This document shows positions 43,300 through 51,320 of a stretch of DNA of 64,000 nt, piece after piece. The notes beneath the pieces were generated by a model. It saw only the letters and a program-made list of their open reading frames with translations. It was not told the origin of the DNA and did not search any database. Each line of letters starts with the position of its first letter. Position 1 is the stretch's first letter. The position numbers and the translations under genes were made by a program. The DNA comes from Clostridium_AW sp040797845 (GTDB lineage: Bacteria; Bacillota; Clostridia; Clostridiales; Clostridiaceae), in the NCBI GenBank assembly GCA_040797845.1, contig JBFNFA010000005.1:186001-250000 (forward strand), read 5' to 3'.

Positions 43300-43577
43300 G
43301 ATTAATGCGATGATAAGAAATAGTAGCATAAAGTAAACTAAAAGAGAGAAATCCCCTAGGCTGAAAGGGATTTTAAGTGTAACTTGTGTGAATGCATCTT
43401 TGAGCACTATCTCGAAATATAGTAGATGATAGCGTGTACGCCCGTTAAAGCGTTGAGGTATGTATGTACCAAAGAAATAAGATGTCATTGTATTTTTGTT
43501 ATACATATGACAATTAGAGTGGGACCGTGGAAGTTAACTTCTGCCTCTAAGTTTTTAGGGGCAGGAGTTTTTTGTTT
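43300..43577 (+). promoter_or_regulatory. Cysteine-specific T-box leader
   Basis: Stem I carries the usual AGTA-type bulge and the specifier context GTGTGAATGCATC, giving TGC (43393-43395), a Cys codon. The T-box core AGAGTGGGACCGTGG (43516-43530) with its TGG bulge is followed by the terminator AACTTCTGCCTCT/AGGGGCAGGAGTT and TTTTT (43536-43575). Uncharged tRNA-Cys should stabilise the antiterminator and switch on the operon when cysteine is short. The genes behind it fit this exactly. Confidence 0.88.
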
Positions 43578-43605
43578 TAAATAATTAAATTTAGGAGGAA
43601 TTAAA

Positions 43606-44427
43606 ATGAAAAAAAGAAAAATATTCATTAGTGCAGTATTAGCTTTAACTTTAGTTGTAGGTTTTACAGGTTGTGGAACAAAAGGCAAACAAACAAATAA
43701 TCAAGGTACTCAAACTGAATCGAAAAATCTATTAGAGAAAATAAAGAGTGAAGGAAAAATACGTATTGGTACAGAAGGGACTTATGCTCCTTTTACCTTC
43801 CATGATAGTAATGGTAATTTAACAGGATTTGACGTTGAAATAGCAACTGAAATAGCAAAGCGTCTTGGTGTAAAAGCAGAATTTGTGGAGACAAAATGGG
43901 ATGGAATATTTGCTGGATTAGATGCAAAGAGATTTGATGCTGTGGTGAATCAAGTTGCAATTAACCCAGACCGTGAAGCAAAATATGATTTTTCAACACC
44001 ATATATAACATCCAGAGCGGTGCTTATTGTAGGAGCTGATAATCAGGATATTAAAAGCTTTGAAGATTTAAAGGGTAAGAAATCTGCTCAATCTCTAACA
44101 AGTAATATTGGTAAAATTGCAAAAAGCTATGGTGCTGATATTGAACAAGTTGATGGTTTTAATCAGGCAATTGACCTTATAACTTCAAAAAGAGTAGATG
44201 CTACAGTTAATGACAGCTTATCCTTCTTAGATCTAAAAAAGCAAAAGCCAGATGCCCCAATAAAAGTAGTAGCTGAATATGATAATGCTCAGCAAAGTGC
44301 AGTGTTATTTAACAAAGGAAATAAGGAGCTTGTAGAAGCAGTAAATAAGGCACTTGCAGATATGAAAGCAGATGGCACTTATTTAGAGATTTCTAAGAAG
44401 TGGTTTAATACCGACGTGTCTAAGTAA
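43606..44427 (+). CDS. Cystine/amino-acid ABC transporter binding lipoprotein
   Basis: 273 residues. Signal with lipobox GFTGC (Cys 23), then a periplasmic-binding fold of family 3: IRIGTEGTYAPFTFHDSNGNLTGFDVEIA (about 51-79), FDAVVNQVAINPDREAKYDFSTPY, ending YLEISKKWFNTDVSK. Closest in plan to TcyA-type cystine-binding proteins; the Cys T-box supports cystine as substrate. First gene of a six-gene operon. Confidence 0.9.
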   Translation: MKKRKIFISAVLALTLVVGFTGCGTKGKQTNNQGTQTESKNLLEKIKSEGKIRIGTEGTYAPFTFHDSNGNLTGFDVEIATEIAKRLGVKAEFVETKWDGIFAGLDAKRFDAVVNQVAINPDREAKYDFSTPYITSRAVLIVGADNQDIKSFEDLKGKKSAQSLTSNIGKIAKSYGADIEQVDGFNQAIDLITSKRVDATVNDSLSFLDLKKQKPDAPIKVVAEYDNAQQSAVLFNKGNKELVEAVNKALADMKADGTYLEISKKWFNTDVSK

Positions 44428-44439
44428 TGAGGTGATAGG

Positions 44440-45123
44440 ATGAACCTTGATGATGGAACATTAAGAATAATAGAGATATTAATAAACTCATTTTTACCCT
44501 TATTAAAGGCGGGACTGCAATTTACAGTTCCCCTTGCACTTATATCATTTACTCTTGGATTAATTATTGCTTTGGGTACAGCTTTAGCCAGAATATCAAA
44601 TTTCAAGCCATTATCTATATTAGCTAAGTTTTATGTTTCTATAATAAGAGGAACGCCGCTTATTGTTCAATTGTTTATAATATTTTATGGACTTCCAGCA
44701 GCAGGCATAACATTAAATGCTTTAACAGCAGCTATAATAGGATTTACCTTAAGCGTAGGAGCATACAATTCTGAAGTTATAAGAGCCGCTATTTTGTCCA
44801 TACCAAAAGGACAGTGGGAGGCAGGATACTCTTTAGGCATGACATATAATCAAGTACTAAGAAGAGTGATTATACCTCAAGCCACTAGAGTTTCAATACC
44901 ACCACTGGCAAATTCTTTTATAAGTCTTGTTAAAGATACATCACTTGCTGCTACAATAACTGTTAGCGAAATGTTTCAAATAGCTCAGAGAATCACAGCA
45001 TCTACTTATGAACCTCTTTGGATGTATATTGAAGTAGCATTTATTTATTTTATGTTCTGTAGTGTATTATCAATGCTTCAGAATAAGATGGAAGAAAGAC
45101 TTGAAAGATATGTAACTAGGTAG
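44440..45123 (+). CDS. Cystine-type ABC transporter permease
   Basis: 227 residues, five helices, with the EAA loop AILSIPKGQWEAGYSLGMTYNQVLRRVIIPQATRVSIPPLANSFI. HisM/TcyB family length. It follows the binding protein by 12 bases with AGGTGA upstream of its ATG. Confidence 0.92.
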   Translation: MNLDDGTLRIIEILINSFLPLLKAGLQFTVPLALISFTLGLIIALGTALARISNFKPLSILAKFYVSIIRGTPLIVQLFIIFYGLPAAGITLNALTAAIIGFTLSVGAYNSEVIRAAILSIPKGQWEAGYSLGMTYNQVLRRVIIPQATRVSIPPLANSFISLVKDTSLAATITVSEMFQIAQRITASTYEPLWMYIEVAFIYFMFCSVLSMLQNKMEERLERYVTR

Positions 45124-45138
45124 CGGGGAGGGAATCCT

Positions 45139-45882
45139 ATGATAAATATAAAAAACTTGCACAAGAGCTTTGGAAGTAATGAAATTTTAAAAGGTATAGA
45201 TTTGCAGATTAATAAAGGAGAAACTGCCGTTATTATTGGGCCATCAGGTTCAGGAAAAACAACTCTTCTAAGATGTATAAATTTATTAGAAACTCCAGAT
45301 GAGGGTTCTATAACCATTGGGGAGAGCAAATTAGTATTTAACAAAAGTGAAAAGATATCAAATAGTGAAATACTAGAACTTAGAAAGCAAACGGGGATGG
45401 TGTTTCAAGGCTTTTATCTCTTTCCACATATGACTGTCATGGAAAATATAATGGAGGGACAAGTAACAGTTTTGAAGCTTTCAAAGGAAGAAGCACGTGA
45501 AAAGGGTCTTAAGCTTTTAGCAAAGGTTGGGCTTTTAGAAAAGAAAGATCAATATCCTTATGAGCTTTCCGGAGGCCAACAGCAAAGAGTGGCTATTGCT
45601 CGTGCCATGGCAATGGAACCTGAAGTTATTTTATTTGATGAACCTACTTCTGCCTTAGACCCAGAGTTAGCAGCTGAGGTTATAAAGGTGATGAAGGATC
45701 TTTCCAAAGAAGGAATGACCATGATAGTAGTTACCCATCAGATGAGCTTTGCAAGAGAAGCAGCACATAAAGTAGTTTTTATGGAGGATGGGTTAATTGT
45801 TGAAAGTGGAACTCCAAAGCAGGTGTTTCAAAATACAAGTAATGAACGATTAAGAAAGTTTTTAAGCATAGTGGATGAGTAA
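45139..45882 (+). CDS. Cystine-type ABC transporter ATPase
   Basis: 247 residues: Walker A GPSGSGKTT (about 34), Q-loop MVFQGFYLFPHMT, signature LSGGQQQR, Walker B VILFDEPTSALDPE, H-loop VVTHQMSFAR. Typical polar amino-acid importer ATPase (GlnQ/TcyC type). GGGGAGGG stands before the ATG. Confidence 0.93.
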   Translation: MINIKNLHKSFGSNEILKGIDLQINKGETAVIIGPSGSGKTTLLRCINLLETPDEGSITIGESKLVFNKSEKISNSEILELRKQTGMVFQGFYLFPHMTVMENIMEGQVTVLKLSKEEAREKGLKLLAKVGLLEKKDQYPYELSGGQQQRVAIARAMAMEPEVILFDEPTSALDPELAAEVIKVMKDLSKEGMTMIVVTHQMSFAREAAHKVVFMEDGLIVESGTPKQVFQNTSNERLRKFLSIVDE

Positions 45883-45916
45883 AACAGAGAATACAATATT
45901 TAAGGAGGAATAAAAA

Positions 45917-47059
45917 ATGAAATTTGAATCATTATTAATTCATGGTGGAATAGATGGAGATGAGAATACTGGAGCGGTAAATGTACCAATTTACCAGACC
46001 TCAACTTATAAACAGTCTAAATTTGGTGTAAATAAAGGATATGAATATTCAAGAACAGGGAATCCAACAAGAGAAGCCTTAGAAAAACTTGTTGCAGATC
46101 TTGAGGAAGGCTATGCAGGGTTTGCCTTTGCTTCAGGAATGGCTGCTACCACTGCAGTGTTATCATTATTTAAGTCAGGAGACAGAATAATAATTTCAAA
46201 CAATGTATATGGTGGCACCTTTAGAGTTTTAGATAAAATATTCAATAACTTTGGTATTAAGTATTCTATAGTTAATACTTCAGATTTAGATGAAGTAAGA
46301 AACAGCATTGATGAAACAGTAAAGGCAATATATATAGAAAGCCCAACAAATCCTCTGATGGACATAACTGATATAGAAGCGGTGTCAAAGATAGCTAAGG
46401 AAAAGGGTATATATACTATAGTCGATAATACCTTCATGACTCCATATCTGCAAAAGCCAATAACTCTTGGAGTAGATATAGTTATTCATAGCGCAACTAA
46501 ATATCTAGGGGGACACAGTGATGTAGTTTCAGGTATCGCTGTTGTAAACAGCAAAGAATTAGCGGAAAGACTTCATTTTGTTCAGAATTCTACTGGAGGA
46601 GTTTTAGCTCCATTTGATTCCTTCCTTTTAATAAGAGGAATTAAAACCTTAGCAGTGAGAATGGATAGGCATGAAGATAATGCAAAGATTGTTGCAGAGT
46701 TTTTAAGAAATAGAGAAGAGATAGAAAAGGTATATTATCCAGGTTTTGAGGATCATCCAGGTTATGAAATTCAATCAAGACAAGCTAATGGTTATGGTGG
46801 AATGATATCCTTTATTCTTAAGGAAGGCTACGATTATAAAAAGTTTCTTGAAAGTCTTAAGTTAATAACCTTTGGAGAAAGTTTAGGAGGAGTTGAATCA
46901 CTAGTTTGCCATCCTGCCTCTATGACCCATGGTTCTATACCTTATGAGCTAAGACAAAAGGTTGGTATTGTGGATAATTTAATAAGATTATCTGTAGGTA
47001 TAGAAAAGGATGAAGATTTAATACAAGATTTAGAAAATGCATTAAGAGGGGGTAAATAA
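45917..47059 (+). CDS. mccB: Cystathionine gamma-lyase-like PLP enzyme
   Basis: 380 residues, Cys/Met metabolism PLP family. Motifs: YEYSRTGNPTREALE (about 42), ASGMAATTAV, YIESPTNPLMDI, VDNTFMTPYLQKP and PLP-lysine block HSATKYLGGHSDVVSG. In the operon with luxS and the beta-synthase it should split cystathionine to cysteine, 2-oxobutyrate and ammonia, or release sulfide from homocysteine. Length and motifs also fit MetB/MetC; the neighbourhood favours MccB. AAGGAGG before the ATG. Confidence 0.85.
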   Translation: MKFESLLIHGGIDGDENTGAVNVPIYQTSTYKQSKFGVNKGYEYSRTGNPTREALEKLVADLEEGYAGFAFASGMAATTAVLSLFKSGDRIIISNNVYGGTFRVLDKIFNNFGIKYSIVNTSDLDEVRNSIDETVKAIYIESPTNPLMDITDIEAVSKIAKEKGIYTIVDNTFMTPYLQKPITLGVDIVIHSATKYLGGHSDVVSGIAVVNSKELAERLHFVQNSTGGVLAPFDSFLLIRGIKTLAVRMDRHEDNAKIVAEFLRNREEIEKVYYPGFEDHPGYEIQSRQANGYGGMISFILKEGYDYKKFLESLKLITFGESLGGVESLVCHPASMTHGSIPYELRQKVGIVDNLIRLSVGIEKDEDLIQDLENALRGGK

Positions 47060-47060
47060 A

Positions 47061-47513
47061 ATGGTAAAAGTAGAAAGTTTTTTATTAGATCATACAAAGG
47101 TTAAGGCCCCTTTTGTAAGGAAATGCGGAACTCAGCAAGGTGAAAAGGGGGATATAATCTCCAAGTTTGATTTAAGATTCTTGCAACCTAATGAAGAAGA
47201 AATGCCAACAGCAGCAGTTCATACACTTGAGCATCTACTTGCAGGGTATATGAGAGAAAAGATGGATAATATAATAGACATTTCTCCAATGGGATGCAGA
47301 ACAGGCTTTTACATGGTAGCTTGGGGAGAGGTTGAAGCTGATATTGTTATTGAAGCATTAAATTATGCATTAAATAAAGTTGTAGAAACAGAAGAAGTTC
47401 CCGCAACTAATGCAGTTCAATGTGGAAACTATAGAGATCATTCTCTTTTTTCAGCAAAGGAATATGCAAAGCATGTTTTAGGAAAGGGTGTTAGCAGTGA
47501 AATATTTAAATAG
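47061..47513 (+). CDS. luxS: S-ribosylhomocysteine lyase LuxS
   Basis: 150 residues. Metal-binding HTLEH (His54, Glu57, His58), MGCRTGFYM with the catalytic Cys, and third ligand Cys in NAVQCGNYRDHS. It cuts S-ribosylhomocysteine to homocysteine and DPD, the autoinducer-2 precursor. Placed between the lyase and the synthase it supplies homocysteine for reverse transsulfuration. Its start directly follows the mccB stop. Confidence 0.97.
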   Translation: MVKVESFLLDHTKVKAPFVRKCGTQQGEKGDIISKFDLRFLQPNEEEMPTAAVHTLEHLLAGYMREKMDNIIDISPMGCRTGFYMVAWGEVEADIVIEALNYALNKVVETEEVPATNAVQCGNYRDHSLFSAKEYAKHVLGKGVSSEIFK

Positions 47514-48405
47514 CATAAAAGAGCTTATAGGTAATACCTCTATTATAAAGCTTAATAATTTAAATATTAAGGATGGAGTTAGTATTTTTGCAAAGCTTGA
47601 GAATCTTAATCCAGGTGGAAGTGTTAAAGACAGGATAGGAGCTTATATGATTGAACAGGCTGAAAAAAAAGGAAAGCTAAAACCAGGATATACAATAGTT
47701 GAAGCTACTGCTGGTAATACTGGTATCGGCATTGCTCTTGGGGCAATAAATAAGGGATACAATGTAATTTTTGTAGTTCCAGAGAAGTTTTCAGTTGAGA
47801 AACAAGCTTTGATGAGAGCATTAGGAGCTACCATAATAAATACACCAAGAGAAACTGGTATGATGGGAGCTGTCCAGAAGGCAGAGGAATTATTAAATAC
47901 TATAGAAAATTCAATAAGCCTAAGGCAGTTTGAAAATCAATCAAATCCACTGGAACACTACGAAACTACTGGCCCAGAGATATATGAAGCTATGGATGGG
48001 AAAATAGATTATTTCATATGTGGAGCTGGTAGTGGAGGAACTTTTACGGGAGTTACAAAATTTCTTAAGGAAAAAAACAATAATATCAAAGGAGTTTTAG
48101 CCGATCCTCATGGTTCTACTATGGGTGGTGGAATTGAAGGTTGCTACGATATTGAAGGCATTGGCAATAACTTCGTACCTAAAACTATGGATATGACCTT
48201 GGTGGATGAGGTGGTAAAGGTTAGTGATGAAGAGGCATATGAAATGGTTAAGACTCTAGCCCTAAAGGAAGGGCTTATTGTTGGAAGTTCCTCTGGGGCA
48301 GCTGTAGTCGCCGCATTAAAGCTAGCTCAAAACATTGATAAAGGTAATATAGTTACGGTGCTACCTGATAGAGGGGACAGGTACTTTAGTAAAAATATTT
48401 ATTAA
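47497..48405 (+). CDS. mccA: Cystathionine beta-synthase/cysteine synthase-like enzyme
   Basis: 302 residues from GTG 47497, which sits nine bases after GGAAAGG; an upstream GTG at 47488 overlaps that site. The start lies inside the end of luxS, so coupling is likely. Beta-family PLP fold: LNPGGSVKDRIG (PLP Lys), TAGNTGIGIA, VPEKFSVEKQALMRALGA, GAGSGGTFTGV, VGSSSGAAVVAALKLA. Joins homocysteine with (O-acetyl)serine. The order mccB-luxS-mccA behind a Cys T-box parallels known clostridial mcc operons. Confidence 0.9.
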   Translation: MKYLNSIKELIGNTSIIKLNNLNIKDGVSIFAKLENLNPGGSVKDRIGAYMIEQAEKKGKLKPGYTIVEATAGNTGIGIALGAINKGYNVIFVVPEKFSVEKQALMRALGATIINTPRETGMMGAVQKAEELLNTIENSISLRQFENQSNPLEHYETTGPEIYEAMDGKIDYFICGAGSGGTFTGVTKFLKEKNNNIKGVLADPHGSTMGGGIEGCYDIEGIGNNFVPKTMDMTLVDEVVKVSDEEAYEMVKTLALKEGLIVGSSSGAAVVAALKLAQNIDKGNIVTVLPDRGDRYFSKNIY

Positions 48406-48434
48406 TGCTATATAAAAACCGAAATTGATTTACA

Positions 48435-48482
48435 GACAAGGATAAGGTGACTTAGTATGTCAGCTCATCCTTGTCTTTTTCA
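48435..48482. terminator. Terminator of the cysteine operon
   Basis: GACAAGGAT and ATCCTTGTC pair, with TGAC.../GTCA inside, followed by TTTTTCA. The hairpin overlaps the 3' end of the convergent MarR gene. Confidence 0.8.
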
Positions 48483-48943
48483 TCATTATCTAAGCCATTA
48501 TATAATCTTGTTATTAAGGAGTAGAATAGATGAATCTCTTCATCAGAATAGTGGTTGAATAAATTTTCTAGCTTTAAATTATGCAGCGTAGAAATCTTTT
48601 CAAAATATTCTTCGGCTTCTTTTGTCATTGTAATAGTCATACTTCGTTTGTCTGTGGGACTTGGTTGAATGATCACAAATCCCTTCTTTTCTAAAGATAA
48701 GGCTAATTTTTTGATGTTTTGTCTAGAAGAACCAAGCAATTCTCCAAAATAAGTAAAGGTTTGTTTTTCGGGAGAATGCCTAATCATTACTAACAGCATA
48801 AATTGCTTCAAAGTAATATGTGGATCAGCTCTGTCAAAAACGGTCTGCAAGCGATTTTGCAGAATGAAAATACTTGCAAAAATACCACGGACTTCTTTTT
48901 CTCTTTCTCCGCTATAACTAGAAATCATGTTATTTATCTGCAT
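48452..48943 (-). CDS. MarR-family regulator
   Basis: 163 residues from ATG 48943, preceded by AGGAGGA; an upstream in-frame ATG at 48964 would lie almost at the predicted transcription start. Winged helix about 45-115 (TYFGELLGSSRQNIKKLALSLEKKGFVIIQPSPTDKRSMTITMT). No conserved Cys sensor is obvious. It shares a face-to-face promoter-operator with the flavodoxin gene and should repress both. Confidence 0.9.
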   Translation of the reverse strand: MQINNMISSYSGEREKEVRGIFASIFILQNRLQTVFDRADPHITLKQFMLLVMIRHSPEKQTFTYFGELLGSSRQNIKKLALSLEKKGFVIIQPSPTDKRSMTITMTKEAEEYFEKISTLHNLKLENLFNHYSDEEIHLFYSLITRLYNGLDNDEKDKDELTY

Positions 48944-48971
48944 GATGGTTCCTCCTATGTTCATTCTATAC

Positions 48972-49022
48972 TTGACATTATAGGTAACTAGTTGCTATAA
49001 TGTCAAGATAGTAACTAGTTAC
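48972..49022. promoter_or_regulatory. Overlapping divergent promoters with MarR operators
   Basis: Plus strand: TTGACA (48972-48977), 18 bp, TATAAT (48996-49001). Minus strand: TTGACA (49006-49001), 18 bp, TATAAT (48982-48977). The whole 35-bp block is a near-perfect palindrome, so each -10 overlaps the other promoter's -35 zone. The centre holds GGTAACTAGTTGC, and a perfect palindrome GTAACTAGTTAC repeats it at 49011-49022. One regulator can shut both genes. Confidence 0.8.
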
Positions 49023-49040
49023 CTATAAGGATGTGTGTTT

Positions 49041-49568
49041 ATGAGTAAAGTAATTATTTATGCTTCCAAATATGGTTCAAGTAAAAAATATGCTGAAAAA
49101 CTGCATGAAATTATGAAGTTACCAATATATAGCTATACCGATTTACCTAATGATTTTTCTAATTATCACGAGATAATCTTAATTGCTTCTCTTTATGCTT
49201 CGGGAACTTTAGGACTCAAAAAGGTAATGGAAAAGATGAACTTAGAAAATACAGAGATGACAATTATTACGGTGGGATTGGCTGATATAGACAAAGAAAC
49301 AAATATCCAAAAAATCAGAGAGAAAATTAATAAAACAATTCAAAATACACCTATAAAGATAAAAAATATTTTCCATTTGCGTGGTGGGATAAATTATTCA
49401 AAACTTTCATTTACTCATAAGCTGATGATGAAAGCACTGTATACCAAAGTTAAAAATAAGCCTTTAAATGAAATAGACGATGAAGCAAGAGAGTTTTTAG
49501 ATACCTATGGAAAAGAAGTTAATTTTATTGACTTCAATAGGTTGGAAAGTATTATTCCAAATCTTTAA
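49041..49568 (+). CDS. Flavodoxin-domain protein
   Basis: 175 residues from ATG 49041; an in-frame GTG at 49035 is less likely. FMN phosphate loop VIIYASKYGSSKKYAEKL (about 4-21), later IILIASLYASGTLGL. This is the long flavodoxin type related to HemG/menaquinone-dependent oxidases, with C-terminal KALYTKVKNKPLNEIDDE. Under MarR control it may respond to quinones or oxidants (inference). Confidence 0.85.
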   Translation: MSKVIIYASKYGSSKKYAEKLHEIMKLPIYSYTDLPNDFSNYHEIILIASLYASGTLGLKKVMEKMNLENTEMTIITVGLADIDKETNIQKIREKINKTIQNTPIKIKNIFHLRGGINYSKLSFTHKLMMKALYTKVKNKPLNEIDDEAREFLDTYGKEVNFIDFNRLESIIPNL

Positions 49569-49625
49569 ATCTGATAGTGAAGTTTCTTCGATAGAATTAG
49601 TTGTCAAGTGAGATGAGATAAGCGC

Positions 49626-49667
49626 AAACCGAGTTATCAGCGAAAAGCTGGAAGCTCGGTTTTTGTT
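49626..49667 (+). terminator. Terminator after the flavodoxin gene
   Basis: AAACCGAG and CTCGGTTT pair, with CAGC/GCTG inside, then TTGTTA. Confidence 0.8.
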
Positions 49668-49741
49668 ATATAAACTTATGACGTAATATTAAAATAAAAC
49701 GTATTTAATATGTTTCAATGTAATTCCCCATCACTTATCAA

Positions 49742-49834
49742 CCTGTCAATAACGCTCCGCGCTCCAATGGGACGACTGTAGCCACCGCTTTAAAGTTAGC
49801 AGAAAAAATTAATATCCATAAAATGTGTTTATAA
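49742..49834 (+). pseudogene. Cysteine-synthase C-terminal relic
   Basis: One frame reads SNGTTVATALKLAEKINIHKM then a stop, close to SSGAAVVAALKLAQNIDKGN of the intact mccA-like protein 1.4 kb away. No start or upstream match remains. This is a short decayed end of a duplicate or an older cysK. Confidence 0.6.
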
Positions 49835-50371
49835 TTTCATGGCAACTGAAGTCATCTCATGTGATTGTAATTCATGTTCAATCAATTCAAATACGGAATT
49901 AAAAATATATACTTGTTCATCATATTCATGAGTTGCATATAGTTTCCCGCTTTCACCTATCCATACACATGCTGGATAGTAATACCCTATTTCACCAACC
50001 AAAATGAATCCTTCATTAGCTTTCTTTTCAACAGCTTCATAGTCTTCAGAATATATCATAAACTCTGCATCATCAAACATGTAATCTCTCACATCTGTCT
50101 TATATGAAATTCGGTAGGGAAATAGTTCAAATGTGAAATCTGGTGCATGGTCAAGATTACGAACTTCAATATACCATTTACTAGCTATTCCTGAAAACTC
50201 AAAGAAAAATTTCTTAGCAGAAGAAAAAAGAGTAATTCCCTGCTCATTATAGTATTTCTCTATGTTTGAAATTTCTACTTGTCTATTATTGAACCAGCCT
50301 GCATTTTCCATAGCCTTAATAATTCTGTTTGCCTTATTTCCTTGTAATTCAATTCTCTGATTAAGCACCAC
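49829..50371 (-). CDS. SUKH-3-type immunity protein
   Basis: 180 residues. Pattern AMENAGWFNNRQVEISNIEKYYNEQGITLFSSAKKFFFEFSGI fits the SUKH-3 fold (AGW..R.V ... F..EF.G), followed by FELFPYRISYKTDV and GEIGYYYPACVWIGESGKLYATHEY. SUKH proteins neutralise polymorphic toxins; no toxin gene is nearby, so it may be an orphan guard. It has no clear ribosome site by eye. Confidence 0.7.
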   Translation of the reverse strand: MVLNQRIELQGNKANRIIKAMENAGWFNNRQVEISNIEKYYNEQGITLFSSAKKFFFEFSGIASKWYIEVRNLDHAPDFTFELFPYRISYKTDVRDYMFDDAEFMIYSEDYEAVEKKANEGFILVGEIGYYYPACVWIGESGKLYATHEYDEQVYIFNSVFELIEHELQSHEMTSVAMKL

Positions 50372-50518
50372 TTATTCATCACCCCATGTATATTGCTAAT
50401 CCGCTCTTAAATTCCAATTTATCCTGTTATATAAATCTTACTCATCCAGCACATTATCCAAAGGGATAAGATACTGCTTTCTTTACCCCATAATTATATT
50501 ATATCGCTATATGAAAAG

Positions 50519-50558
50519 AAAGAAAAAACACCCATTTATAGGCGTTTCTTTTTTTAAT
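50519..50558. terminator. Hairpin between the immunity and amidase genes
   Basis: AAAACACC and GGCGTTTC pair around CATTTATA with an A-run and a T-run on the two sides. The rest of 50372-50619 is unremarkable. Confidence 0.5.
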
Positions 50559-50619
50559 TAAAAGTTAAGGGGAAAAAAATAAAGAGTAAAAGGATTGGAG
50601 TTTTATAAGGAGAGGTATT

Positions 50620-51177
50620 ATGAATATAATAAATTCCAACTTGGTATTTAAAGGACTTGATTATGGGAATATTCCTAAGATGATTATCTTACATCATGCA
50701 GAGGCATTAAAGTGCAGCATAGAAGATATTCATAGATGGCATTTAAACAATGGGTGGTCAGGTTGTGGCTATCATTATTTTATTAGGAAAGACGGAAGAA
50801 TTTATGTAGGTAGAAATGAAAAAGCTGTAGGTGCTCACTGTATAAATTATAATGCTGTATCTATAGGGATTTGTATGGAGGGAAACTTTGGTGTAGAGAG
50901 CATGGGAGAAGTTCAGTATAAATCTTTGGTGAAATTATCCCGCTATATTTGTAGTAAATATAATATTAATAAAATACATGGACATGGTGAGCTTAATGCT
51001 ACTAATTGTCCTGGGAGGAATTTTACTTTGGAGAGGTTAGAGAATGATTCGAAAATAGGGGCAAGAGTGGAAGGTTATCCAGGATATTTACTTAAATTTA
51101 ATCCTAGTGTGAAAGATGAGAACGTTGAACTATTACAAAGCAAGCTTATTGAAAAAGGTTCTTTGAAAATTGAATAA
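50620..51177 (+). CDS. N-acetylmuramoyl-L-alanine amidase (Amidase_2)
   Basis: 185 residues. PGRP/T7-lysozyme-like fold: MIILHHAEAL (zinc His), CGYHYFIRKDGRIYVGR, AVGAHCINYNAVSIGICMEGNF and HGHGELNATNCPGRNF (second His and zinc Cys). No signal peptide. The C-terminal 33 residues (YPGYLLKFNPSVKDENVELLQSKL) look like the start of a peptidoglycan-binding repeat that stops early. Endolysin-like; no holin or phage genes nearby. GGAGAGG before the ATG. Confidence 0.88.
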   Translation: MNIINSNLVFKGLDYGNIPKMIILHHAEALKCSIEDIHRWHLNNGWSGCGYHYFIRKDGRIYVGRNEKAVGAHCINYNAVSIGICMEGNFGVESMGEVQYKSLVKLSRYICSKYNINKIHGHGELNATNCPGRNFTLERLENDSKIGARVEGYPGYLLKFNPSVKDENVELLQSKLIEKGSLKIE

Positions 51178-51198
51178 TACTGTATTAACAAAATATGT

Positions 51199-51320
51199 TA
51201 TAATTGATTCATGATATTTAAGGAAGGAGATGATATATATGAAGTCACACAAAATTATATATCTTAAAAACATGAGGAGGGTGACTATATTTTAGCCCTC
51301 CTAAAGACAGGAGGATATGA
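51199..51320 (+). promoter_or_regulatory. Candidate leader-peptide attenuator of the DJ-1/PfpI gene
   Basis: TATAAT (51199-51204) would start a ~105-base leader. It encodes an 18-residue peptide and three mutually exclusive segments: AGGAGGG (51275-51281), CCCTCCT (51296-51302) and the downstream Shine-Dalgarno AGGAGG (51309-51314). The middle one can pair with either neighbour, and the peptide stop codon sits between the first two. This is the logic of translational attenuators. Confidence 0.55.
51239..51295 (+). CDS. Leader peptide of the DJ-1/PfpI gene
   Basis: MKSHKIIYLKNMRRVTIF, 18 residues, start ATG 51239 with AAGGAAGGAG upstream at good spacing. The stop TAG (51293-51295) lies just before the CCCTCCT segment. 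A short, well-started peptide abutting a Shine-Dalgarno-sequestering hairpin suggests a ribosome-stalling or coupling device. Signal unknown. Confidence 0.5.
   Translation: MKSHKIIYLKNMRRVTIF

Noticed and set aside
43606..45882. Glutamine or general polar amino-acid transporter
   Set aside because: The motifs alone allow it, but the Cys T-box and the sulfur genes in the same operon favour cystine.
49035..49041. GTG start for the flavodoxin gene
   Set aside because: ATG 49041 gives the normal flavodoxin N-terminus; the GTG adds only two residues and has worse spacing.
50620..51177. Amidase as a sign of a prophage
   Set aside because: No integrase, structural, holin or attachment sequences around it; a single endolysin-like gene is not enough.
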